Below are positions 45,900-57,029 of a stretch of 64,000 bases of DNA, piece after piece. The DNA is from Linnemannia schmuckeri (Eukaryota > Mortierellomycota > Mortierellomycetes > Mortierellales > Mortierellaceae): positions 1,270,001 to 1,334,000 of the forward strand of contig JANATG010000011.1 in the NCBI GenBank assembly GCA_029449235.1. The letters are read 5' to 3'. The notes beneath the pieces were generated by a model. That model did no database searches. It saw only the letters and a program-made list of their open reading frames with translations, and was not told where the DNA came from. The first letter of the stretch is position 1. The number at the start of each line of letters is the position of its first letter. The translations under genes were made by a program, and so were the position numbers.

Positions 45900-48800
45900 T
45901 TATTTCAGGACCCAGGTCTGACTATGGGGGACAAGTTCCTCCATACGACGGAGCAAAACTACCAAGAACTGTCGCTGCGAGGCACTCATTTGAGCATCCA
46001 GCGCCATTCTGAGCAGTCGACTAGCAATCTGGTTGCCACTCGTCGCTGCCGTCGACACGGCCACCCCGGCGCGAGCAGCCATGATGATATCAGGTAAAAG
46101 CAACGACAGGCGATCCAAGACTGCCCGATGGCGGTACTCAACCTCGTCGTGGTCGTTGTTGGCAGTGATCAAGGACACGCTCTGCTGGAACCGACTGTGC
46201 CACTGTTCAAACGAATCGTCCTCCAGAATGTTGTCGTCCATGCTGAGTGCTGCTTCAGAGCCACTTTCCTGCTGATGTTCGTGATCGTCCGCCATCGATA
46301 GAAGCAGTGCTTCCGCATCGTCCACTCGTCCCACGGCGCCGTGACCCTCTGAAGTAGCCGAAACAGGAGCAAAGCCAAATGTCTGAAGAGCAGAGATGCA
46401 CTTAGCAGGATCCTCCCACCACAGCAAGACAGCGCCTCCAAGCAACAGCGTCAGCCCATTGGTGTAGACCTCCGCCTGACTCGACAACAAAACAAGCAGG
46501 TCCAAGATCCGTTGAAGCCACGTCAAACGCAAGATGTTTGTTCTGCACTGCTGGGCTTCTGTGACAGGTTCTGTGGTGGATCTTTCGCAGACATCAGCGT
46601 TCATGGCGTAGAGTAGGACTGAGATTGCCGACTCTGCAAGCCGTCTGTTGGTAGATTCGTGGGCATCCTCCTGTGAATCGTTACGGCTGAGAATCAGTAG
46701 CGCCGACTGAGCGACCTGGGTCAAACGACCCTCGTGCTGGGAGGTCAGGTATCCTGCACGGTACAGTGACGCGATTCCGACGGCCTCCTTGAGAACGCGC
46801 GCCCCAGCATCTGGTTGATCGCTCACAGAACTCGAAAGGTTCAATTGAGCAGCATCCAGATGCGAGATTGACATCAATGACAGGTCGGCCAAACGCCGCA
46901 AGACCCGCTGTCCTGTCAAAAATCGCGTGAATGAGAGCTGATAGAATACCCTCAACATCACAGCACGCAACTCGCCCAACAGCTCCTTGACATCATCCGA
47001 CAAGGCAGGCTGTGCAACTGAAGACGATCGAGAAGCGCGATTGAGTCCAGCAGACGAGCGAGGCCGGCGCATATGGCGACTCAAGGTATCCAAGAACACC
47101 AACTGCAAGACTTCCACTTCAGGATCCTCTTCAGTCTTGATTGTGCCGTCGGCGTTGAAGAACAAGATCCTGAATAGCTTTTCGACCAAATCAACAACAC
47201 GCGACACTGGCAGGGTCACCTTCTTGGCCAACCCATCTAACCCACGGACTTTATCCAGTTCTGCCAACGCTTGATCCTCGCCCTGGACCAATAACGGCAA
47301 TCCACCCAGCGTCAAGATCCGTCCAAGACCTTCCTCGCCGACAAACAGCTCCTCTGCAGAGAGGGCATCGGGATTATTGGCTTTGGACTCCTCCTTGACC
47401 TTAAAGTTCGACAGGCTCATAATCAAAAACTCCATCAACGACGTCGAAGTAGTCGCATGTTTCGATGCCATCTGGACCGCAGGCGCCATCAAAGAGGGCT
47501 CAAAAGTCATCAGCTGTGTCAATAACGGAAACCAATTGACCGCCGGTAAAGGAGTTGGTAAACTGTGAACCGTATAGAGAAGCAATTCCAAGCTTTTGGC
47601 ATAGCTTTTGAGCGCCCGTTGGGCAGTACCCATCTGAAGCGGCTCCCAAAGTCCATCCCATAACGCACGCAACCACGAGGTCGAGACAGGCAGGCGGGCA
47701 TAGTCCTTGGGCTCACTGCTGGTACCGATCACTTTTCCAGTGTCCACCTGGCCCAGACGCTGAAAGTGACAGGCAATGTGCCCGAGCACCATGGCCGACA
47801 GGCGACCGGCCTTGAGGTCCTGGAGCATCAGCATCGACTTGGGGTTGGGTGTGACCTTGGAGCTGGGGAGAATGGTTGCGAAAACTGCACCCGTAACGGC
47901 TCCAGTTGCTGCTGAAGTATCTCCCGCACCCGTGCCAGCGGTAATAGAAATAAAAAGTCCGCTCAGTTCTGTCAATGTCGAGAGTGCAGAATTGGTGACT
48001 GACGCCATGGCTGTAGGGTTGGTAGAGCTTGTGAGGTAAGAGAACAGACCATGGTTACCGACAGAGGCAACAGTGGGGCCCTGACACCAGTCGATTCCAA
48101 AGAGCGAGCCCAAAGCAATGACTGCAGTATGTCGAGCGGCAGAGGTGGGTGTGATTCGGATGAGATTGACGAGCGAGTGGATCCTGCCGGTCAGGAGCGA
48201 AATCTCGCTTGAAGCTGGGTTGCGGACGTCTAGGTTGGTGTGGATCATGTGGCAGAAAGGAACCGTGAAGTGAACCAACTGCGACTGCAGATCGCGCTAT
48301 TTTAATTCAAAAAGGTATGACAAAGCGACGGAGAAGTGAGCATGCAGAGTTTAATGGCGGGCTGAAGAGCAGGTGTGTTGCTACACTTACCCGTCCAGTG
48401 GCAGCAAGGAGGGCGCGATCCAAGAGTCCCGTATCAGCTTGCCGCTCCTCGGGTGACGCATCCGTCCTGTCCGAAAAGGCCAGAACCCAAGGAGCTCCTA
48501 AGAGCCTTGCCAGTATTTGCGCAGATAAAGCCTGCTGCTGGTTAACCAAAAATCTCTCCAAATCCTGTCTCGACATATCCTTGATCTTTTGAATAATCGC
48601 CGCATCGTCACTGCCTTGCCCGTTCCTGTTTCCGGGGGATGCTGAAGAAGTAATGGCCACAGAGAGTCGCGGGAAAGCCATCAGAAGACCCAGGGTTAGA
48701 GCAAACGACGCCTTGTTGAGCTCAAAGATGGTCAGCAGACGGAGGAGAGTGTCGTTGCAAATTGCGTTTAGCTCAGCCGTCTTTGTGGGTGAGCCCACGA

Positions 48801-51800
48801 GACCCGCCAGCAAGTTGCAGAACGCCCATCCTGCGCCAAAGCTAGCCCAACTCGAGATATCACTACAAAATGAAACAGAGGTGACAATTTGATGAGTTTT
48901 CAAGTGCAGAAATATTGTAAACACCAAATTAAAAAGTGAACGTACCTTGAGGAATTAGAGTTGACGGCGTCGTCATCCAAAGAATCAGTGAAAACGCCAA
49001 GGACTGAAGCGACCAGTTTTTCGTCAACGGCTGCCAAGGGGGTGATGAAACTCAAAGACACCAGGACTGCAAATTGGACCTCGTCGCTGCCACCAACATC
49101 GGACACGGTCTCGGGTCGGACGAAATTTTGAAGGAGTTGTTTGGCAAGTACTGAGCTCTGAACTGTCGAAGCGGGGTGCGCATGGCGATGCAATGACAAA
49201 ATAAGGCCTAAGTCCATCAAATAACAATGAAACGCCAGTGAGTAAGGTGATTGACCAAAAGAGAAAGCATTCAACTACAGATTTAAATATTATTGAGACT
49301 TACCTGTGATGGCAAAGACAGCATTGGCACAGTGAGCGGGCACATATCCATCCGTAATCTTCTTGTACAAGTCTGCAATAAGGATCTCAGCAATAGTCTG
49401 AGTCTGGACATCATCACTGGGTGCCCACATGTTATCGAACAGAGCTGTCCAACCTTCTAAAGCAGAGATACGTTCAATCAAATGATCCGTCAGCGCCACA
49501 TCCTTGATCGCTGTCATCACATTCCGGTAGCTCTGCCGAGCCCGGATAGCCTCTGCAGATCCATCCTCGCTGACTCCATCTGCAGGCTTCTCTACCACGG
49601 CCGAACAAAGGAGACTAGAAAGAGCATATCCAATACGAAGACCCGGGTTGACATCTCCTGATTGCCACTTTTGAAGAATGTTGCCAGCGACCACCGAAAG
49701 TACACCTTGAAGCCTGTCGAGCTCCTGAGTTCCCGACGCAGAGTCGACAACTTTCTTAGAGCCGGCCTCCTTGAACAGTCCGCGGCGCATGTTGGACAGC
49801 TCGAAGCGAACCACTTTTTCCAAGATGAAGGAGTACTCGTCCAGCACCAGAGTATCATTCGCCTCCAGAATCTTCTCCCGTATGTACAGTGAAGGAGACT
49901 CAGTAGGAAGGATGGACGCGATTTCAGGAGCTGTAAAGCAACCCAGAGCTTTCAATGCCGCCGCCAGGACTTCAGGATCCTCCGAGGTAAGCAGCGGTTG
50001 GATGTAGTTGGTCAAAACAGCCTCCCGCAGATCCAAGTAGACCTGCGTATCTATTCATGTCAATCGTATTGTTGTTAGCTTCGTGCTCGCATTAACAAAG
50101 ATAGATATCACATTTCTTGCAGGTTCATCGGTGCTTACCTTCACTCCTGGATCCAACAATACCGTAAAAGACGCACATCTCCTGAAGCATTCCTGGGTGC
50201 ATGGTCTTTAAAGCATGTTCACCAACGTGGCAAAGTAGAACATTCCACGCTAAATAGTTGAGAGGGCGTTTGATAAGCACGTGTCGTCTTAAGAGAAATC
50301 CTTATGAAAAAACAGTAGTACTGAAAAGAAGTCTTACCAGCTCGTGGTTCAACAACATGGGCCTCAACAGTGAGGTTCATAGTCTCGATGATGGTGCAGA
50401 TCGATGAGGCATATAGTTCGACAGAGCCGAGCAAGTTGGCCAAAAACGGGATGAGAACCTCAGCATAACCTGTTGCATCAAACGCACAAATGTCCCTATT
50501 TGAAAAAAAAGTGGCGTTCGTTAGAATTGTAAAGGAGACTTCGCAAAAACATGATACACTACAACAACAAAAAACTACCTAATGGTGGCAAGGACAGCGA
50601 CTTCCATGTCGTATTCAGGCTCTCCCTTCAAGGGGGTCTTGAAAAGGCGGGGTCGGCTCTCGACCCAGTTGTAGATGACATGACGGAGAGTCTTCCAGAC
50701 ACGAGGTTGACGCTTCCAGATCAAGAACAGGATCCTGACGCCTACAGCTCCCATGTGAGTGTTCATGATCTTGGCGCCAGAGGGAGCGTTAGGAACGCCG
50801 TGGATGAGTGTCAGAATGGTGCGCAGAACCTTGGCTGTGACCATCTCGTCCTTGGAGGTGACCAAGGATGGAATAGCCTCCTGGAGCAAGTGTAGCTTGA
50901 CTAAGGGTGACGAGTCAACTCTAAGGACGTAGATGAACAGGACAAGAGTGACCAATCGACCTTCTTCCACTTGCGCCTGTCGTGTCATGGCATCGATCCG
51001 TTTGCTCTCGTCTGGGTGGAACATGTAGGTCGTCAAGATCAGACTGGCGAATGTGTCGTCGTCGCCCAGCGAGAACAACATCTCGCCAGCATCAGCTTGT
51101 TCCTCTTTCGTGTCCTGATCATCTCCGGAAACACTCCAGTTGCGACGCAGGTGAGCGACCTCCGTCTGAATCATGGCAGCCACACCCGAAGTTTCTCTGA
51201 GTCCAATCTCCCCCACTAAAGTCGCGTCGGTCGTCTTGGGGATAGCTTCCAATTTCTGCAGGATGTCGGCACACTTCTTGCTGATATCCTCCGACTGCGA
51301 TTCACCCATGACCTGAAAGATGGGCAAGAAGGCGAGGTTGGCAATCATGGCTTCCACATGCTCCTCGGTCGTTGTCAAGATTGCATGCATCCAGCTGACC
51401 AAAACACGCTGCTCATCCACGGTGGGCGAGTTCATTAACAAGAACGAAAGGAGCGGCCAGAGGGTGTTGAAGGACAAGGAGGGTGCCGTGTAGCCCTTCC
51501 TGTTCCTGAAAAGGGCCTGAGCTGTCAGCATCAGAGGGAAGGTCGGGAGCCCGTATCGTCTCAAATCCACCATCCAAGAGAGAAGCGCCATCAAGATCCG
51601 TCCACCAAACTCTGCCTTGTATTCGGTGTCCAGGGTCAGTTGCGTTGAGGGCAAACAGTAAAAGTCGACCAGTGTCCGGAGGGATGACTGCAGTGTGGCG
51701 CTAGGTTGAGTTCGGTCGAGAGGGAATCGAGTAGGGACTGAGCAGAGGTAGTCCAGGAGGTGTGTGACAAACGGCCTGAGGTCCTCGTCGTAAATGCAGG

Positions 51801-52500
51801 CGTTCAATGTTTTTGAGATCCACAGAACAGTTGTGCTGGAGACTATGAGAGTTCGCTCATGACGATCCAGCAAGCAAAAATCCAGAAAGGGAGAGAGGAT
51901 ATTAAAGGCGGCGATCCGATACTGGGGCGAGTCTGGGAGGTGGTCTAGGATCCTGTCCAACTCTGCGAAAAGGATTGTCTCGACCTGAGAGTTTGTCGAA
52001 ACAAGGGTAATGAATGGGTGTCGATTATTCTTGGTCGCAAAGACGCTCTTGCTGATGTGGACTTTCGACTTGACAGATCCCGAAGCTATCTCGGCGGCAG
52101 AGATGAGAAGGTTGCTCAAGGAATGGATCATGTTGGCGAGAGCCTGACCTTGGGTAGTCGACAACGCGTTCTCGAATCCCTGGAGAGCCTCGTTCCAGTC
52201 CAATGCATCCTTGCGGACCAAATCAATCATGGCTCCTGTAGCGACTGAAGATGTATAAGCGACTGGTGAGGCACATTGAGACCACAGCTGTGCGAGGCTT
52301 AGGTTGCGGCCATTATTAGCATTGTTGGCAGCTGCAGACGAGGAGGCGAGCTGGTTGGAGACGCTGGTGATCTTTTGGACATTGACAGAGCGATGTGTTG
52401 TTATTGTTGCATTTGAGGGTGTAGCAGTTGATGCAGTTGCGGGTTGTGAGTCTGATTCTGTCCTGGGTATTCCTGGCTGCGGTCTCCTGATGGACGACAT
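45900..52500 (-). CDS. FOCAD: Focadhesin-like HEAT/ARM-repeat protein (DUF3730)
   Basis: Large helical-repeat protein. Human focadhesin is reported at focal adhesions and supports the cytosolic SKI-exosome RNA decay machinery; the role in fungi is not established. Seven exons: 52500-50579, 50495-50338, 50249-50139, 50050-49304, 49207-48946, 48862-48391, 48296-45900, giving 2022 residues with consistent phases. The exon 1-2 junction creates ATIRDICAFDATGYAEVLIPFL (RDIC at 641-644), the phrase characteristic of the focadhesin DUF3730 region, followed later by EVLAAALKALGCF and helical repeats to the end. Residues 1-70 are low complexity. It is somewhat longer than human FOCAD (about 1801). An earlier in-frame Met at 52609-52611 would add 37 residues. 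The Nup192/Nup205 family was considered and rejected. Confidence 0.75.
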
Positions 52501-53107
52501 GACAAGAACGCGTACAACCGTTAGAGAAGAGTGATGAGGTTTTGGGACAAGTGTGTCAGGTGAAGAAAAGGCTACGAGTGGGAGCTGATGGATTACACCC
52601 CTTAACTTCAAAGGCCTACTGGCCAGTCTGGCACAGAGTGATATTCGATCTAAAAGACCACAGGCACATGCAGCCTTCGTTGTCTTTTGACGTAGCCCGA
52701 CCCAAACTCAAAAATGGCATCCAAAAGACCAAAAACCAAGAGAGTGGTCGCTATATACGTAGCTGAGTGAGCGGGATGACGGATCTGGTGGACCACTGCT
52801 CGGTAACGTTGTTCTTCCGGGTAGGGCAAGGAGGACTGGTTGTTGTATTGCATCGAACTGCAGCAAAAAGGAAAATAAAAAGAGAGATCTAAAAAATAAT
52901 TTCCTTTTCGAGCATCATGCATGTCATTTTTCATCTGTCTAGCCAACCAGCCAACCAAACGTTGAGCCCCGCTTTCCGTTCATTATCAGCGACCACGCAT
53001 AAAACGAAAAACTTTTTGTCTCATCTTCTCTTCTCTTCATTCCACATCAACACCTTTTCTAATCACACACTCTCTTCTTTTAAACAAAAATATTAACAAT
53101 AACAACC
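52501..53107. promoter_or_regulatory. Divergent promoter between FOCAD and MTFP1
   Basis: 607 bp between opposite start codons. A C/T-rich stretch with TCTTCTCTTC runs from 53010 to 53080 before MTFP1. No other coding signal is visible. Confidence 0.4.
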
Positions 53108-54144
53108 ATGAGTGCAGCACCATCATCACAGGACGCCCCCGTCGCCACAAAGATTACCCAGGAGGTCAAGCAGGAAGTCCATGACCTTCAGTCAGGGGAG
53201 ATCGACACCGTCGAGACAAACGCCCGTTACCTCGCTTACCTCGCCCGTTACAAGTCCCTCTTCGTCGCCTCCTCCCGCTATCTCGCCTACTCTTCCGATG
53301 TCGGCGAGGCCTTCCGCCCCGTCACTGCCCCCCTCTTTGTCAATGCCATGTACGGTGGTAAGTTTCTCTCTCTACTTTAACTTCATTTTTCGCTTTACTA
53401 CCTGTTGTACTTTTCATAGTGACAGCCTTTATTGTCGATCGCGTCATTACCAGCTCATGCATTTTGTCAGATAAGACAAACGTTCACCAATTGACCCATT
53501 TTTTTATTTTGGCGATAATAGTCTCATTCGCATATGTTGGATTTGATGTCGCATACGAGGGATACAAGGCCAAGATCGCAGGAGCACCCAACGATGTCGT
53601 CGGAATGACCGTAAGTGCTGGCAGGATCGAATTCATTTGGCTTGGCATCTACGGCTTCCTCAGGACTGCACATGTTGTTTACTCAACACTTTGTTTGTAT
53701 ATTTTTCATGGATATCTAGGTTTTGAAGCGTGGTGTTTTCCAAGGCCTTGCCTCTTTGCTCATGGTACGTCTCTTAGTGTTATTATATGACAGGCCTAGG
53801 ATTGTAGGACTTCAGGAATGAAAGCAAGGCCCGGAGTACTCATATTGTTTTTCTCATTATTATCTTTTTTTTTTTAGCCTGCTATCACGATTCACACTGT
53901 CGTTCACCAGTCAGCAAAGCTTTTCAAGAACAGCGCCAACGTCACGTTGAAGAAGTGGGGACCTACCGCTCTCGGCCTTATGGTTGTGCCGGCATTGCCC
54001 ATCATGTTTGATCACCCTATTGAGCACGCTGTCGACAGGGTCTTTGCCATGCTCGAGGGTGGCGGAGGAAAGACCCTTCCCATGGAGCCTTCAGAGAAGG
54101 AGAAGGTTTTGGATGCTGTCCTCAACAAGGAGAAGACTGAGTAG
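53108..54144 (+). CDS. MTFP1: MTFP1-like mitochondrial inner-membrane fission protein
   Basis: Inner mitochondrial membrane protein whose animal homologue (MTP18) promotes fission. Four exons: 53108-53357, 53522-53610, 53720-53764, 53878-54144, giving 216 residues. Family signatures are SSRYLAYSSDVGEAFRP (about 57-73), the exon 1-2 junction NAMYGVSFAYVGFDVAYEGYKAK, then GVFQGLASLLMPAITIHTVVHQSAK, then GPTALGLMVVPALPIMFDHPIEHAVD. Two or three hydrophobic helices match these blocks. No cleavable presequence is obvious. An alternative acceptor at 53419-53420 keeps frame and would insert 34 residues. A T-run of about 29 bases follows the gene at 54271-54299. Confidence 0.9.
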
Positions 54145-55701
54145 ATTCCATCTACAGTGATGATTTATATGACAAAAATATTACAAAAAGCCATGCCTGG
54201 GACCACCGATTAGACAATAGAAAATAAATCAGGCAGAAGGAAAAAAAACAGATGATGTTGTAATTGTAAAGGATTTTTTTTTTTTTTTTTTTTTTTTTAA
54301 CTTTGTATAAATGGTGGCGCTGGCAGGAAGCAAAAAAAACTTGTGGTAGGGGAGTGGCTTTTCATGTGAGTCAAAATCTCAGTGTTCGGTTTCTCACTTC
54401 TCGTACCTGTTACCCATGGTCACCATCCATATCACCACTACCAACTTACTCGACCACCTCAAAAAACCCAGCATTCCATTGATTGATGGATATTGTGCTT
54501 TGCCGACCAATATCAAGACGAAGGACTGGAGCGCCGTTCAGTCTACTTTTTTCTGGTATATCATTCGAATCTCCGATTCGCACCATTCAACCATGCACAG
54601 CAAAAAAAAATGCAACATTTACGGGCCGCCAAACCGAAGCGCCAGTTGTCCTTTCGACGAAACCTCGCGTCATTGTAGCGGACCGTGGATCGGTGCTCTT
54701 CCACGGATTCGATTTTGAGACCTTGCAGCTGCAGCTCCATCTGAGTTACCCATAAGGCGTTTGGCTGTGGGGTCAAAGTGGTCTTTGTGCAGGGTCTGTA
54801 GTGTATATAGTCAAGTATGATCTCCTTTGCTTGTGGTGGCTGAAGTTGAGGAGGAAGTTCGGTCGAGTTGGACGACGTGTCCAAACAAGGTCGGGTTTGT
54901 AACATACCTATGCCATATTTTGTCGATAAAGAGTGCACATGGACAAAATTGCTTGATGTCTTTCCTTGAAGAGTAATCTTGGCTAGGCGGCGGGACTAAA
55001 GGAGACAGATGCAAAAAGAATGGATTTTATATGTCTATGACGGAAGAGTATGTGGCCCAGGTCTCGAGGAGTCTTTCACGGATCTGGAATGTCCCATGCA
55101 CTCTCAACGAGAGGAATGGGAAAAAAGCGAGTTCGAGACCCTTGATACAAAATGTAATGTACTGTAGTGAACTTATTCTCTCTTCCCTTGCTTTCTTCAA
55201 TCAACTGTCCTCCTCAACTTCACAACCAACCCCTCTTTTTAAGACTCCGAGATGACCACGCTCTCAATTGTCCTTTGTTTGAGTGTGTGTCTATGTGTGT
55301 CTGTGAGAGAGAGTGTGTGTGTGATTTCCCTTGTTCTGTTGTTCACCGTCCGCTCATCATCAACCATTTTTTTTACACTCCTGAAATGGAATAGGAAATA
55401 AGGGCAAAGTTCGGACTTTGCGTGGAATTAAGGACAACCGAAGAGAGAACGTGGGTGTGGCCCTTGGTCATCACACACCGCATGGACTTCTCTTTCACTC
55501 TCTTTTCATTTTCTTTCTTATTACTTATTCGATTATTCATCCAGAACAATAACAACAATAACAGTAGCCTCTCCCATCCTTTCGCTCCTCATCACACCTC
55601 TCCATTCAACTACACACTCAATCGACCTTGGCACAATCTCACCTCGTCACCAACTCTCTTTTTTTTTTAACCCCCCCTTTTTACCAACCCTCATCATATC
55701 A
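54145..55701. other. Intergenic region with an unresolved open segment
   Basis: At 54410-54940 both strands are unusually open. The plus frame at 54483-54755 ends VIVADRGSVLFHGFDFETLQ. The minus frame at 54561-54938 contains EIILDYIHYRPCTKTTL. Neither is recognisable, and one may be a gene remnant. From 55190 to 55670 the DNA is C/T-rich, as in the leaders of other genes here. Confidence 0.3.
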
Positions 55702-56516
55702 ATGTGCCACCGAGTTATCTGTCACGACTGTGGAAAGTTCACCTGGGAAGGTAAGCCCATCGCTTCATTTCCTTCTCTTCCTCTTATACCTTCTCGCCCC
55801 TATCCTATCCTCGCAACCAATACGCACGCAACACTTGTCTATAGCATTCAACAAAAAAAATAATTCGGCAAGATTTTATTAACGCTCGAGAACAAAACAA
55901 AACATATATCTCCATCTTTCATATTCCTTTTGTTTCGGTAGGATGCGGTCTTCATATTGCCCAGGCACTAGCAGGTCTCTCACTCGAACAAATCTGTTCG
56001 TGCGACGATGATCGCGACAGTGAACACTCCTGGACCACTATCACCACCCCAGCTACATCCACATCCTTCTCTACAGTACAAGCACCGCGAGGAGGAGGAG
56101 CAACGCGATACCCTCTCCCCTATTCCGGCGCCAGCGCAGCAGCAACCTCTGTAGCATCCCTGTCATCACTACGAAGCACCGGAGCTGCTTTAGAGACATG
56201 CCACAACGATGACGATGACGGTAGCTCCATCATTGATAATAGCACCACCGTGGCTTATGGTACAACGACAACGCGATGTTCAGACACACCAGCCGCGGTC
56301 GAATACAAACTGTCCAAGATCTCGGCCACGTCCGCCACCGAGGCAGCCATCCGAATGGCGAAACAGGCCGCAGCTCTGGAAGAGCTCAAGCGTCGGAAAG
56401 AGGAGAAGGATCGAGAGTTGAAGGAGCATAACCAAGGTGCGCTCGACAAGTTGTTACAGGGGCTTGAGGAAGCTGTTGATGACGGCGATAAGAAGGAAGG
56501 CGGCGACTCTGCATGA
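55702..56516 (+). CDS. Small Cys-motif protein of an uncharacterised conserved family
   Basis: Two exons: 55702-55750 and 55942-56516, giving 207 residues. The splice joins MCHRVICHDCGKFTWEG to CGLHIAQALAGLSLEQICSC. This restores a short Cys/His module (C2, H3, C7, C10, C18, H21, C36, C38) of a kind I recall in many fungal and other eukaryotic small proteins with CxxCxxxxWxGCGxH. Zinc binding is likely but not shown. A Ser/Thr-rich linker follows, then a charged helix (KQAAALEELKRRKEEKDRELKEH) and an acidic end. No function is assigned. Confidence 0.7.
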
Positions 56517-57029
56517 GACGAATGAGGAAATAAGACAATACAACACATTGAATACCCGTACAGCATATTACCTTTTTTTTTTTTCCAGTTTTCTCTCTAT
56601 TTTTTTCTGCAGTTCCTTTTTCCCACTTCCCCAACATCCCTTCTTCCCTTCAATTGATTAGTTTTCTTTTTTCCGCCTTTCTATTCTTTTTTTTTTTTTT
56701 TTTTTCCTACCGACTCGTTTTCTTCCCAGTTTACCATTTTTTTTTTCATTTCCACCACGCTCTTCCTTGAGCATTGTCATGTTCATTTTTTGACAGATCA
56801 TACCATACATATCCATAGCGAATCAATCATAGTTCCCATCGTCGTCGTTGGCCCATCCACCCATCCCATAGCAGCATGCGTCAAAAAAGGACACCCCGAC
56901 CACCACCTTCATTCTTCCATTGGCTTCCACCCTTAATTAATAAACGAAAAATTCAAATCAAGTCGCCTGATACATATCTTGATTTTATTCACGTCGGATG
57001 CGAGGCTGAGGCGACAGGTTAAAAAAATA
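56517..57029. other. 3' regions of two convergent genes
   Basis: About 510 bp rich in T-runs (56573-56584, 56689-56705, 56739-56749). No coding signal. It separates the stop codons of the genes ending at 56516 and 57030. Confidence 0.4.

Noticed and set aside
45900..52500. Nup192/Nup205-type nucleoporin
   Set aside because: Size and helical repeats would allow it, but the RDIC-containing block matches focadhesin DUF3730 and no nucleoporin signature was seen.
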